The position numbers and the translations under genes are program-made. From Chloroflexota bacterium (lineage in GTDB: Bacteria; Chloroflexota; Dormibacteria; Dormibacterales; Dormibacteraceae), in assembly GCA_005880945.1 (NCBI GenBank), contig VBIU01000010.1:1-64000 (forward strand): DNA of 64,000 nucleotides, read 5' to 3'. The notes under the pieces were generated by a model that saw nothing but the letters and a program-made list of their open reading frames with translations, made no database searches and was not told the DNA's origin. Shown here piece by piece: positions 1-9,824 of the stretch; within the stretch, counting starts at the first letter, position 1; the number at the start of each line of letters is the position of its first letter.

Positions 1-528
1 GGCGACCAGCATGTATAGGAGCTTGATCCCGTGCGACATCTGCCACCGCGCCTGCGCTGAGGTTGCCTGCAGGATGGGCCAGTAGAGGAGGAGCCCGGCG
101 CCGATGAAGGTGACGTGCTCAGTGATGTGCAGGGCCTCGGAGTAGAAGGTCGCGTCGTACAGCGCCGGCAGGTGCCAGACGATCATCACCAGCCCGGCGA
201 TCAGCTGCGCCGGCACCGGCTCGGTGGTCGCGCGCAGGCCGGGCGCGCGGACTAGGCGCGCGACCATCCCCGGAGAAAGTCCGAGGAGAAGGAGGGGCGG
301 CGCGACGAAGCCCAAGAGAACGTGCTGAAGCATGTGGACGCTGTCGAGGTAGTGGTCGGCGATGGTGTCGATAGGGGTCTCGAGGGAAGCCCAGACCGTG
401 AGGAGTCCGAGACCGACGTACAGCGAGTGCCTCCGTTTGGCGTCATCAACCGCGCGGGCAAGCCAAGCGTGCCCGAAGTAGAGGGCCAGGACCCCGAGGT
501 AGACAGTGGGATCAAGCGGCCAGCTCAA
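1..528 (-). CDS. CtaG-family (caa3-type) cytochrome c oxidase assembly protein, 3' end truncated by window edge
   Basis: Reverse-strand reading not in the supplied ORF list: LSWPLDPTVYLGVLALYFGHAWLARAVDDAKRRHSLYVGLGLLTVWASLETPIDTIADHYLDSVHMLQHVLLGFVAPPLLLLGLSPGM... with CtaG-like HMLQHVLL and multiple TM segments; probable TTG start. Confidence 0.75.
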   Translation of the reverse strand, partial: MSWPLDPTVYLGVLALYFGHAWLARAVDDAKRRHSLYVGLGLLTVWASLETPIDTIADHYLDSVHMLQHVLLGFVAPPLLLLGLSPGMVARLVRAPGLRATTEPVPAQLIAGLVMIVWHLPALYDATFYSEALHITEHVTFIGAGLLLYWPILQATSAQARWQMSHGIKLLYMLVA

Positions 529-535
529 TTCTTCG

Positions 536-642
536 CCCCCTCCCCACCTCGTGGGGAGGCGCGGGTCCGGATCCCCTCCCCACCTTGTGGGGAGGCGCGC
601 ATTAGATCAAATCCAATCCTCGCGCGGGAGGGGACTCTGACG
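536..642. repeat. Palindromic GC-rich repeat cluster: two copies of CCCCTCCCCACCTYGTGGGGAGGCGCG, then CATTAGATCAAATCCAATCCTCGCGCGGGAGGGGA
   Basis: Direct reading; bases 589-610 are the exact inverse of 1103-1124. Confidence 0.85.
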
Positions 643-715
643 TCGGGACCGCCGCCGGTTCGGGACATTTACAGGCAGAGTTGTAGCAAACGCACACGCC
701 AAGGATCGTTCCTGC

Positions 716-1111
716 GTGCCATCGCCCCGCACGCAGCGTGCTCGAGATTTGCGGAACAACATGAACCTGATCGAGAGGCGTCTGTGGTCATATCTGCGGG
801 GCCGCCAGCTCGATGGCTGGAAGTTCCGACGACAGGTTCCTATCGGTCCGTATTTCGTGGACTTCGTCTGCCTCGCCGCCCGGCTTGTGGTCGAGATGGA
901 CGGGGAGAGCCACGATTCGGAGGCGCAAGTCGTCCACGACGACCACCGACAAGAATGGCTTGAATCGCAGGGTTACACGGTCTTGAGGTTCTCGGACGAC
1001 TACCGCGACGACAATGTTCTCAAAGGTGTGGTGGAGACAATCCTTCTTGCTCTAAAGGAGTTGCCGACGCCGAGTTCCCCTCCCGCGCGGAGAGGAAGAG
1101 CCTTGATCTAA
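716..1111 (+). CDS. DUF559 domain protein (Vsr/restriction-endonuclease-like fold)
   Basis: LRNNMNLIERRLWSYLRGRQLDGWKFRRQVPIGPYFVDFVCLAARLVVEMDGESHDSEAQVVHDDHRQEWLESQGYTVLRFSDDYRDDNV matches DUF559 family pattern. Confidence 0.88.
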   Translation: MPSPRTQRARDLRNNMNLIERRLWSYLRGRQLDGWKFRRQVPIGPYFVDFVCLAARLVVEMDGESHDSEAQVVHDDHRQEWLESQGYTVLRFSDDYRDDNVLKGVVETILLALKELPTPSSPPARRGRALI

Positions 1112-1145
1112 TGCGCGCCTCCCCGCGGAGCGGGGAGGGGACACC
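1076..1145. repeat. Palindromic GC-rich repeat, inverted relative to 589-635
   Basis: TCCCCTCCCGCGCGGAGAGGAAGAGCCTTGATCTAATGCGCGCCTCCCCGCGGAGCGGGGAGGGGAC; overlaps the stop codon of the DUF559 CDS. Confidence 0.85.
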
Positions 1146-1181
1146 TAAACCCTGCACTGGATCAAGTCCAATCCCTTCGCG

Positions 1182-2573
1182 TCAGCCGGTCTTTGTGGTT
1201 TGTTGGGCCAGGATCAGCAGGCTTGTCATCGTGTAGGTGACCATCAGCACGAGCATCGGGTACTGGCTGAGCAGCGCCTTCTGTGCCGTTCGGAACCTCT
1301 CGCCCGCGCGCAGGTGCGATAGGTAGACCGCGATCACGTGACCGATCACGATCAGGACGATCTGCGCGAACCAGATCGTCGAAGCCTGCGCAAGGGCAAA
1401 GCTGGGCTGCAGTCCTACGACGGCGGGCCAGAGATGCCACCCCTTCTGGAGCGGGTCGTTGAGTAAAGGGATCAAGACCTGTGACTGCACCATGACGTAG
1501 CTGTAGTTGTGGGCCATGTTGTAGACGAGCGCGATCGGAACCAGCGTGTAGGCGAATCCTGTCGCCGTGGTCGCGAGATCGACCTTGCGGTTGCCGAAGA
1601 AGATCACCGCCTCGATGAAGGCGATGAAGACGAGAAGGAATCCGAACGTGACGAGGATCAGTCCCGTGGTCTTGACGAGGAAGAACCCGAACTGGCCCAT
1701 CGGCAACCAGATCGGCTCGAGCGTGATGTTGAAGTCCTGCCACGCGGGAGTGCCGAGGATGCCGTCGAACGCCAGCGTGCTGAGCATCAGGATCACAAAG
1801 AACACCCGGTTCCAACCCGACGGCGCCGGCTTGAGCAGCCCGACGCCCCACGGGCGGACGTAAACGGCGCTGACGGCGCCCCTGTCATCACGTTCGCTTT
1901 CGATGGGGCCGAATCGGCCGACGATGCCGAAGAGCACGGTGAATGCCTCACAGTTCTCAAGCCACTCGTCGCGGCCGAACAAAATCATTCCGGCGAGTGT
2001 CACCGCGCTGTAGGCGATGGCCGCGATCGCCACCACGTGCGGTTGGTTGGCCACCCCGCTGGTCAGCTCCAGACAGGCAAACGAGGAGTAAAAGGCGGAA
2101 GCGGGCCAAACGCCGACGTGCGGCAGCTTCCAGACCGGCCCGAGCCGCACGAACCGGGTCGCGAAGTCGTAGACCGCCGCCCAAGGGTTCAGCAGGTACC
2201 AGAGGTTGCCGACGAGCCCCGAAAGGATCACGAGCCCGGCCCAGAAGTAGATCCAGGTCAGGTACTCCGCCGGGTTGACAGCGGGGTTTGAGGAGCCGAA
2301 CAGCCCCGACACGATGACCGCCAGCAGTCCGAGTAGGCCGATGGTCCCCCCCAGCGCCCGCGGCCACGGTGAGCGCGCGACCGGGAGCAGCAGCGGTGCC
2401 GCGCGGCGTGGGTACTGAAGTGCTTTGGCGCCCACCTGGTCCCCGACGAACAGGATGACCAGCACGAACGAGATCACCACCACGCCACCCGCGGCGAATA
2501 TGTAGAAGAACAGCGGCGCGGGCAGGTCGTAACGCGGTCCGAAGCCGTGAAGGAAGATTCCCAGATCCAGCAT
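1182..2573 (-). CDS. Polytopic membrane protein of unknown function (similar proteins are sometimes annotated fenitrothion hydrolase-like)
   Basis: Long hydrophobic ORF; start MLDLGIFLHGFGPRYDLPAPLFFYIFAAGG overlaps upstream stop as ATGA. Confidence 0.65.
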   Translation of the reverse strand: MLDLGIFLHGFGPRYDLPAPLFFYIFAAGGVVVISFVLVILFVGDQVGAKALQYPRRAAPLLLPVARSPWPRALGGTIGLLGLLAVIVSGLFGSSNPAVNPAEYLTWIYFWAGLVILSGLVGNLWYLLNPWAAVYDFATRFVRLGPVWKLPHVGVWPASAFYSSFACLELTSGVANQPHVVAIAAIAYSAVTLAGMILFGRDEWLENCEAFTVLFGIVGRFGPIESERDDRGAVSAVYVRPWGVGLLKPAPSGWNRVFFVILMLSTLAFDGILGTPAWQDFNITLEPIWLPMGQFGFFLVKTTGLILVTFGFLLVFIAFIEAVIFFGNRKVDLATTATGFAYTLVPIALVYNMAHNYSYVMVQSQVLIPLLNDPLQKGWHLWPAVVGLQPSFALAQASTIWFAQIVLIVIGHVIAVYLSHLRAGERFRTAQKALLSQYPMLVLMVTYTMTSLLILAQQTTKTG

Positions 2574-2935
2574 CACGGATTCACGATCAGGTCGCCCAGG
2601 TGGGCGCTCGTAGACTCCCACTCGATGTCAAAGGGGCCGCCGCTGATGGTCGCCTTGAAAGTGTGAGAAACGACCTGGCCGGCCTTGGTGTCAAACGCGA
2701 TGTCATAGCCGTGTAGGTGGACCTCGCCGTCCATGTTGCTCGTGATGTTGATCGTCACCGTGTCGTTCTGATTGACCTTCAGCTCACTTGGCTGCATGGT
2801 CGTGCCGTCTGTGACGGTGACGTCAAAAGGGACGTTCTGCGGGATGCGCCTGTGGTTGCCGAAGAGCAGATACGCGCCCACGGCGGCAAAAACCACGATG
2901 ACGATTGCAACGATGAAGATGCGAGAACGGCTCAT
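2573..2935 (-). CDS. Cupredoxin-like secreted/membrane-anchored protein
   Basis: N-terminal TM; VTVTDGTTMQPSELKVNQNDTVTINITSNMDGEVHLHGYDIAFDTKAGQVVSHTFKATISGGPFDIEWE. Confidence 0.7.
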   Translation of the reverse strand: MSRSRIFIVAIVIVVFAAVGAYLLFGNHRRIPQNVPFDVTVTDGTTMQPSELKVNQNDTVTINITSNMDGEVHLHGYDIAFDTKAGQVVSHTFKATISGGPFDIEWESTSAHLGDLIVNP

Positions 2936-2991
2936 TCAGTTCCTCCTTGTTTCTTCTCGAATGACGCGCGCGTGCGCGCGCCCGCGAACAG

Positions 2992-3630
2992 CTACGAGCT
3001 GATGCGCAAGGAGGATGGTGGTCCGCGCTTGCTCAGCGAACCACCAGCAAGGCTGGACAGGAGCTGCGCTCGGTCGGGTACCGGCCATGAAGCAAGGGAG
3101 ACTGTCGCCACGGCCCGGGGAACCGGCGTTACGGCGAGCACTGCGTGCAGCTCGCCGACGGCAGACTCGAAGCGCGTCCACAGCCAGCCGAGGGCGATCG
3201 CCGCAATCGCGGCAACCGGTAGCTGACCGAGCGTGCCCCACAGCAACAGAGACGAGGCCGACCCGGCCGGCGTCCCGGCAACCGCGGCTTCGACCACCTC
3301 CTGGCCGATGAAGCAGACAAGCTGGATGGTGAAAAGCGCAGCGACCAGCTCGATGTAGTTGGGTCCGGAACCCGATCGCCCGCGCGCTCGACCACCGAGC
3401 ACCCGGGCCAGGCCGATCATGAGAATTGCCGCCAAGAAGGCTGTGGCGAGGAGGCCCACGGTGGTCTTGGCCAGGGTTGGAAAGTAGGCATGCGCGCCGG
3501 AGCTCTGCACGTGCTGCGCGGCAGACCCGAAGCGCAGCTGGAACGCGAGCAGGTGCCCGGCTTGAGAGCCGACCAGGCCGACTCCGAGCACAGCCGGCGC
3601 AAACCACCGACCCTTCATGACGCCGATCAT
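2992..3630 (-). CDS. Hypothetical integral membrane protein
   Basis: Hydrophobic ORF, same direction as the cupredoxin block. Confidence 0.6.
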   Translation of the reverse strand: MIGVMKGRWFAPAVLGVGLVGSQAGHLLAFQLRFGSAAQHVQSSGAHAYFPTLAKTTVGLLATAFLAAILMIGLARVLGGRARGRSGSGPNYIELVAALFTIQLVCFIGQEVVEAAVAGTPAGSASSLLLWGTLGQLPVAAIAAIALGWLWTRFESAVGELHAVLAVTPVPRAVATVSLASWPVPDRAQLLSSLAGGSLSKRGPPSSLRISS

Positions 3631-3642
3631 AGGCTCGGTTCC

Positions 3643-4122
3643 TTAGACGATCTTCAGGTCGACCGGGATGTTGCCACGCGTCGCATTCGAGTATGGGCAG
3701 CGATCATGAGCGCCCGCGACCAGGGTTTCCGCCATCGCTGGATCGACTCCCGGAAGGTGGGCCAGCAGCTCGACGGTCAGGCCGAAGCGGCCCTCGCCGA
3801 TCGGTCCGAAGCCAACGCGCGCGGTGACCGATGAGCCCTCCACCGACACCTTGGACCGTCGGGCCACGCCCTCGAGCGCGTTGTGGAAGCAAGCCGAGTA
3901 ACCGCAGGCGAAAAGCTGCTCGGGGTTCGTGCCCTGCCCACCCGATCCCCCCAGCTCCGACGGCACGTCCAGGGCGACATCCAGGCGCCCATCCGAAGTC
4001 TTGGCATGACCGTCCCGGCCGCCGACGGCGGTCGCCTCCGCCGTGTACAGCACCCTGACCGGTCCCTGCGCTGGAGCCATCGACCTCACCTCCGGCATGC
4101 TTTCCCGCCCCGCTGAATTCAA
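3643..4122 (-). CDS. Organic hydroperoxide resistance protein (Ohr/OsmC family)
   Basis: VLYTAEATAVGGRDGHAKTSDGRLDVALDVPSELGGSGGQGTNPEQLFACGYSACFHNAL; two catalytic Cys contexts. Confidence 0.9.
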   Translation of the reverse strand: MNSAGRESMPEVRSMAPAQGPVRVLYTAEATAVGGRDGHAKTSDGRLDVALDVPSELGGSGGQGTNPEQLFACGYSACFHNALEGVARRSKVSVEGSSVTARVGFGPIGEGRFGLTVELLAHLPGVDPAMAETLVAGAHDRCPYSNATRGNIPVDLKIV

Positions 4123-4283
4123 CTATGCTCTCCCTGGCAGCGGTACCCCTCCGATCGGGGGCAGCCGGTTGGGCTTCTGAGTAGACCTGTTGTCGGCGCA
4201 CTCTCGCCCCGGGGCCCATGGCTTGCGGGAAGAAGGCAGCAGGGACAAAGAAGGTGTGTGTGCACATGGATTGGAGGTCCAAT

Positions 4284-5354
4284 ATGAAGTTAGCCAGGTT
4301 CGTGCCGGTGCTCGTGCTGGCAGGGTTGATCCTGATGGCATGCGGCGGCAGTACTGGTGGTGGGACGACGGCCAAGAAGATCGCGCTGCTTCTGCCGGAA
4401 GCCACTACCGCGCGCTACGACACCAAGGACATGCCCTACTTCAGGGACAAGCTGAAGCAGCTCTGCTCAGACTGCCAGCTCCTTTACAGCAACGCGAAGC
4501 AGGATGCGCCGACGCAGCAAACCCAGGCTGAGGCCGCGATCACCAACGGCGCGAGCGTCATCGTGCTCGACCCGGTCGACGGCGCAGCGGCGGCGGCCAT
4601 CGTCACCAAGGCGAAGGCCGCAAACATCCCGGTCATCTCATATGACCGGCTGATTCTCAACACCGCGGACCTCAACTACTACTTGTCGTTCGACAACGCG
4701 GCCGTCGGCGCTCTGCAGGGCAACGCTCTGCTCACCGCGATGGGCAGCAAGACCAACCCGCAGATCGTTGAGATCAACGGCGACCCTGCCGACAACAATG
4801 CCAAGCTGTTCAAGCAGGGCGCGCACAGCGTTCTCGACGGCAAGGTCAAGTACGGCAAGGAATACGACACACCTGGCTGGAAGCCCGACAACGCCCAGAA
4901 AGAGATGCAGGGGGCGCTCGTTGCCCTCAGCAACAAGGTCGACGGAGTCCTGGCCGCGAACGATGGCACCGCCGGTGGAGCCATCGCGGCAATGAAGGCG
5001 GCCGGGCTCAAGCCCCTGCCCCCGATCACCGGGCAGGACGCAGAGCTGGCAGCGATTCAGCGCATCGTCGTGGGCGACCAGACGATGACCGTTTACAAGG
5101 CGATCAAGGCTGAGGCGGAAGCCGCGGCCCAGCTCGCCTACGACCTGGCCTTCGGCGTGGCAGTGCCCTCGTCGATGACCAACGGCAAGACCGTCAACAA
5201 CGGCAAGGCTGACGTCCCGTCGGTCCTCCTGACCCCCGTGGCCGTCACCAAGGCGAACATCCAGTCGACCGTCGTCGCTGACGGTTTCTGGACGGCCGCC
5301 GATATCTGCACATCGCAGTACGCATCAGCGTGCGCTGCGGCAGGAATCTCGTAA
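4284..5354 (+). CDS. Sugar ABC transporter substrate-binding lipoprotein, xylose-type (XylF-like)
   Basis: MKLARFVPVLVLAGLILMACGG lipobox; PVISYDRLILNTADLNYYLSFDN; GGAGG upstream. Confidence 0.88.
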   Translation: MKLARFVPVLVLAGLILMACGGSTGGGTTAKKIALLLPEATTARYDTKDMPYFRDKLKQLCSDCQLLYSNAKQDAPTQQTQAEAAITNGASVIVLDPVDGAAAAAIVTKAKAANIPVISYDRLILNTADLNYYLSFDNAAVGALQGNALLTAMGSKTNPQIVEINGDPADNNAKLFKQGAHSVLDGKVKYGKEYDTPGWKPDNAQKEMQGALVALSNKVDGVLAANDGTAGGAIAAMKAAGLKPLPPITGQDAELAAIQRIVVGDQTMTVYKAIKAEAEAAAQLAYDLAFGVAVPSSMTNGKTVNNGKADVPSVLLTPVAVTKANIQSTVVADGFWTAADICTSQYASACAAAGIS

Positions 5355-5366
5355 CCTAATCGTTCG

Positions 5367-6203
5367 GTGACTGAGACTGGCGGGTGGCCCGGCGGCCACC
5401 CGCCTACTGCTCCCTCGGGCGGCCCGCCGCCTTCAGTAACTAGCGACCGCCAGCCGATCCTCCAGTTGCGCGCGATCAGCAAGCACTTTGGCGCGGTCGA
5501 GGCGCTTTCCGGCGTGGACTTCGATGTCTACCCAAGCGAGGTGGTGGCGCTCGTCGGCGACAACGGCGCCGGCAAGTCGACCCTCGTCAAGACCATCGCC
5601 GGCATCAACATCCCCGACTCTGGCGAGATCTGGTTCGAAGGCCAACACGTTGCAATCCACGGCCCTCGCGATCCCGCAGCGCTCGGGATCTCGACCGTGT
5701 ATCAAGACCTCGCGCTGTGCGACAACCTCGACGTCGTGGCCAACCTGTACCTCGGGCGCGAGGAGGTAGAGCCTCCTGTCTTGCTCCTGAGCGAGGAGCG
5801 CATGGAGCAGCGGGCTCGCGAGGTGCTCAAGTCGCTTGACGTCAAGATTCCGAATCCTCGCAACCCGATCGCCGCCCTCTCAGGCGGCCAGCGCCAATCG
5901 GTCGCCGTCGCTCGTTCGGTGATGTGGAAGGCGAAGGTGGTGCTGCTGGACGAGCCCACCGCGGCGCTCGGAGTCCAACAGACCAAGCAGGTCCTGGAGC
6001 TGATCCTCCGGCTGCGCAACCAGGGCCTGGGCGTCGTGGTCATCAGCCACAACCTCGCCAACGTCTTCGAGGTGGCAGACCGGATCGTCGTCCTTCGGCT
6101 GGGGAAGCGCGTCGGGACCTACGAGAGGAAAGCCGCCTCCGAAGAGCGAATCGTCGCTGCGATCACCGGCGCCGAGTTCGGCAAGTTCCAGCCGCAAGTG
6201 TGA
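5367..6203 (+). CDS. Sugar ABC transporter ATP-binding protein (single ABC domain)
   Basis: Walker A GDNGAGKST, signature ALSGGQRQSVAVAR, Walker B VVLLDEPT. Confidence 0.9.
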   Translation: MTETGGWPGGHPPTAPSGGPPPSVTSDRQPILQLRAISKHFGAVEALSGVDFDVYPSEVVALVGDNGAGKSTLVKTIAGINIPDSGEIWFEGQHVAIHGPRDPAALGISTVYQDLALCDNLDVVANLYLGREEVEPPVLLLSEERMEQRAREVLKSLDVKIPNPRNPIAALSGGQRQSVAVARSVMWKAKVVLLDEPTAALGVQQTKQVLELILRLRNQGLGVVVISHNLANVFEVADRIVVLRLGKRVGTYERKAASEERIVAAITGAEFGKFQPQV

Positions 6204-7411
6204 GCGCGGCCGGCGCACCGAGCGCACCGACTGGCCCGCCGGTGGTCAGCAACCTTCAGTCGTTGTGGCGGCGGGTCAGCCAGGGCGACGTCGGATCGTT
6301 GCCGGTCATCGCCGGCCTGGTGTTGATCTGGCTGGTCTTCTACTCCCTCAACCCGCTTTTCCTCAGCCCGCGAAACCTCACCAACCTCGTGTCGCAGATC
6401 GCCGACATCGGGATCGTCTCCGTCGGGATCGTGCTGGTCCTGCTCCTCGGTGAGATCGACCTGTCTGTCGGGTCGGTGTACGGCCTCGCCTCGGCAGTCA
6501 TGGCCGTGCTCAGCGTCCAGTACGGATGGTCTGCCGCGCCCGCCATCGTGGCAGGCCTCCTTGTCGGGACCGCGATCGGCACCTTCCAGGGCTTTTTCTT
6601 CACACGATTCAGAATCCCGTCCTTCGTCGTCACCCTGGCCGGGCTGCTGACATGGTTTGGCGCGCAGCTTCATGTGATGGGCGAGAAAGGGACCATCAAC
6701 CTTGACGACCCGACCATCGTCCAGCTGGCGGGCCAGTTCTTTCCCCCGTCGGTCGGCTGGACCCTGGCGGTGATCGCGGTCGTCGTGCTGGCCACCGACC
6801 TGTTCATCAGGCGGCGCCGGCGTGCGGCCGCGGGACTGCCTCAGGCTGGGCTGGCCGGCGACCTCGTCAAGTTAGGAGCCGTCGTGGCCGTGATCCTGGG
6901 AGCCACCGCCATCATGGCCTCCGACGAGGGAGTGCCGCTCTCCCTCCTCATCCTGCTCGGGTTCGTCGTGGGCTTCGACCTCATCACCACGCGGACGAAA
7001 TTCGGGCGGCACATCTTCGCAGTTGGCGGCAACGCCGAGGCCGCCCGGCGGGCGGGCATCTCGGTCAATGGAATCCGGATCGCGGTTTTCGCGCTGTGCG
7101 GGACGCTGGCCGCCGCGGGTGGAATCATGGGTGCTTCGCGACTGCTGGCGGTCAACTACAACTCGGGCACCGGGGATACCTTGCTGAACGCGATCGCCGG
7201 AGCCGTGATCGGTGGCACGAGCCTGTTCGGCGGGCGGGGCACCGTTTGGTCGGCCCTCACCGGGGCGCTGGTCATCGGGTCGATCAACAACGGCCTTGCC
7301 CTGTTGAGCGCTGCCTCAGACGTCAAATTCATGGTCACAGGCGGCGTCCTCCTGGCGGCCGTGACAATCGACGCGGTAGCCCGCCAGGGCAGGCAGAGAG
7401 CAGGCGTCTAG
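6200..7411 (+). CDS. Sugar ABC transporter permease (XylH-like)
   Basis: GTG start overlapping upstream TGA; LLLGEIDLSVGSVYGLASAVMAVL and RAGISVNGIRIAVFALCGTLAAAGG, ribose/xylose permease signatures. Confidence 0.9.
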   Translation: MSAAGAPSAPTGPPVVSNLQSLWRRVSQGDVGSLPVIAGLVLIWLVFYSLNPLFLSPRNLTNLVSQIADIGIVSVGIVLVLLLGEIDLSVGSVYGLASAVMAVLSVQYGWSAAPAIVAGLLVGTAIGTFQGFFFTRFRIPSFVVTLAGLLTWFGAQLHVMGEKGTINLDDPTIVQLAGQFFPPSVGWTLAVIAVVVLATDLFIRRRRRAAAGLPQAGLAGDLVKLGAVVAVILGATAIMASDEGVPLSLLILLGFVVGFDLITTRTKFGRHIFAVGGNAEAARRAGISVNGIRIAVFALCGTLAAAGGIMGASRLLAVNYNSGTGDTLLNAIAGAVIGGTSLFGGRGTVWSALTGALVIGSINNGLALLSAASDVKFMVTGGVLLAAVTIDAVARQGRQRAGV

Positions 7412-7471
7412 GGCCCAGGCGGGCGGCGGGAGTTAGGGAATTACCTTGGCGGGGTAAAGCTTCTTCTACAT

Positions 7472-9820
7472 ATGGAAACCCCGAAGTCCGAACTGCTCCC
7501 CGTCCTCCCCATGGACGACGTGGTCGTCCTGCCCCACATGACAGTCACGCTGGCCGTGGAAGGCGACGGCCAGAAGGCCGCCATCGAAGCTGCCCGCCAG
7601 GGCTCCCGCCTGATCCTGCTCGTGCCCCGGATCGACGGCCATTTCGGCAAGATCGGCACCGTCGCCCGCCTGGGCGACTCCGCCGAGCTCCCGACCGGCG
7701 CCGAGGCGTTCGTGATCCGCGGCGAGTACCGCGCGCGCCTGGGCAGCGGGCAGGCAGACATCGGCGGCGCATTGTGGGTCAAAGCCGACCCCATACCCGA
7801 CGGCGAACCCTCCGAGAAGGCCACCGAGCTGGGCCGCGAGTACCGCGCGATGCTGGAGAATCTCGTCGAGTCGAGAGGCGTCCCGCAGGTCGTCCAGTTC
7901 CTGCGCGCGGCCAAGACCCCGAGCCACCTCTCCGACCTGGCCGGCTACTCGCCCGACCTCACCATGGACCAGAAGCTCGAGGTCCTCGAGACCCTCGATC
8001 TCGAGGAGCGCCTCGCCAAGCTAATCAGCTGGACCAAGCAGATCCTCGCCGACGCCTCGCTGAAGGAGAAGATCCGCAGCGATGTCGCCGAGGGCATGGA
8101 GAAGACCCAGCGCGAGTTCCTGCTCCGGCAGCAGCTGGAGGCGATCAAGAAGCAGCTGAACGAAGGCGGCGGTGACGTCGTCTCCACCTACCGCGAGCGA
8201 GTCGCCAAGGCCGGCATGCCCGACGGCGTGCTCACCGAGGTCAATCGCGAGCTCGACCGCTTGGAGCGCACGAGCGAGCAGAACCCCGAGTACGGCTGGA
8301 TTCGCACGTACCTGGATTGGATGCTCGACATCCCCTGGAACGTTCGGTCGGACGACAACTACGACCTGGCCGAAGCCCGTCGAATCCTCGACGAGGACCA
8401 CACCGGCCTGTCCGACGTCAAGGACCGCATCATCGAGTTCCTCGCAGTGCGCAAGCTGCGCAAGGAGCGCGGTCTCGAGGTCTTGGGCGGACGTGGATCG
8501 GGCGCGATCATCACCCTGGTTGGGCCTCCCGGCGTCGGCAAGACCTCGCTCGGCGAGTCCGTCGCCCGCGCCCTGGGCAGGAAGTTCACGCGCGTCTCGC
8601 TCGGCGGCATCCGCGACGAAGCGGACATCCGCGGCCACCGGCGCACTTATGTCGGCGCGCTGCCCGGCCGCATCGTTCGCGCGCTGAAGGAGGCCGGGAC
8701 CAAGAACCCGGTCATCATGCTGGACGAGATCGACAAGGTCGGCAGCGACTGGAGGGGCGACCCGTCAGCCGCGCTGCTCGAGGTCCTCGACCCCGCGCAG
8801 AACAACACGTTCCGCGACCACTACCTGGAGGTCGACCTCGACCTCTCCGAGGTCCTGTTCATCCCGACCGCGAACGTGTCCGAGACGATTCCCGCGCCGC
8901 TGCTCGACCGCATGGAGCTCATCCGGCTGGACGGCTACACGGAGGAAGAGAAGGTGGCCATCGCGCGCGACCACCTGCTCAAGCGTCAGGTGAAGCAGGC
9001 AGGCCTCAACCCTGAAGAGGTCACCGTCAGCGACGAGGCGATCATGAAGGTCATCACAGACCACACGCGCGAGGCGGGCGTCCGCAACCTGGAGCGCGAG
9101 CTGGGCAAGATCACACGCAAGGTCGCGACCAAGGTCGCCACCAAGGCGCTCACCCCGCCGGTCGCGATCACGCCTGAGCGCGTGCGCGAGTTCCTTGGCA
9201 AGCCCAAGTTCGACAACGAGGTCGCGGCTCGCACCGCGGTGCCCGGAGTGGCGACGGGCCTTGCCGTCACCGGCACCGGCGGAGACGTGCTCTTCGTCGA
9301 AGCTACGTCAACGAATGCAAACGGCCACGGGGCGAGCCTCCTGCTCACGGGTCAGCTGGGCGACGTCATGAAGGAGTCGGCCCAGATCGCTCTGTCCTTC
9401 GTGCGGTCGCACGCGGCCGAGCTCAAGATCGAGCCCGAGGCCGCCGACAGGTCGTTCCACATCCACGTGCCCGAGGGCGCCGTGCCGAAGGACGGCCCAT
9501 CCGCCGGCGTGACGATGACCACCGCCATCGTCAGCCTGCTCACCGGACGGCCGGTCAAGAGCACTGTCGGCATGACGGGCGAGGTCACGTTGCAGGGCCT
9601 GGTGCTGCCGATCGGGGGTGTCAAGCAGAAGGTGCTGGCCGCCCACCGCATGGGCCTGACGGAGGTCATCCTCCCGAAGCGAAACGAGAAGGATCTCGAC
9701 GACGTGCCCGAGAGCGTGCGCAATGCCATGACCTTCCACCTGGCGAGTCGCGTGGAAGAGGTGCTCGAGTTCGCGCTCGAACAGCCGGCCCAAGCGAAAG
9801 CCAAGACGCAAGCGGCCTAA
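7472..9820 (+). CDS. lon: ATP-dependent protease La (Lon)
   Basis: Walker A GPPGVGKTSLGESVARALGRKF; catalytic PKDGPSAGVTM; N-terminal LON domain LPVLPMDDVVVLP. Confidence 0.97.
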   Translation: METPKSELLPVLPMDDVVVLPHMTVTLAVEGDGQKAAIEAARQGSRLILLVPRIDGHFGKIGTVARLGDSAELPTGAEAFVIRGEYRARLGSGQADIGGALWVKADPIPDGEPSEKATELGREYRAMLENLVESRGVPQVVQFLRAAKTPSHLSDLAGYSPDLTMDQKLEVLETLDLEERLAKLISWTKQILADASLKEKIRSDVAEGMEKTQREFLLRQQLEAIKKQLNEGGGDVVSTYRERVAKAGMPDGVLTEVNRELDRLERTSEQNPEYGWIRTYLDWMLDIPWNVRSDDNYDLAEARRILDEDHTGLSDVKDRIIEFLAVRKLRKERGLEVLGGRGSGAIITLVGPPGVGKTSLGESVARALGRKFTRVSLGGIRDEADIRGHRRTYVGALPGRIVRALKEAGTKNPVIMLDEIDKVGSDWRGDPSAALLEVLDPAQNNTFRDHYLEVDLDLSEVLFIPTANVSETIPAPLLDRMELIRLDGYTEEEKVAIARDHLLKRQVKQAGLNPEEVTVSDEAIMKVITDHTREAGVRNLERELGKITRKVATKVATKALTPPVAITPERVREFLGKPKFDNEVAARTAVPGVATGLAVTGTGGDVLFVEATSTNANGHGASLLLTGQLGDVMKESAQIALSFVRSHAAELKIEPEAADRSFHIHVPEGAVPKDGPSAGVTMTTAIVSLLTGRPVKSTVGMTGEVTLQGLVLPIGGVKQKVLAAHRMGLTEVILPKRNEKDLDDVPESVRNAMTFHLASRVEEVLEFALEQPAQAKAKTQAA

Positions 9821-9824
9821 TCCG

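Noticed and set aside
1509-2291. 260-aa plus-strand ORF antisense to the membrane protein
   Set aside because: High-GC shadow ORF, very rich in Arg/Asp/Glu/His, opposite a convincing hydrophobic CDS
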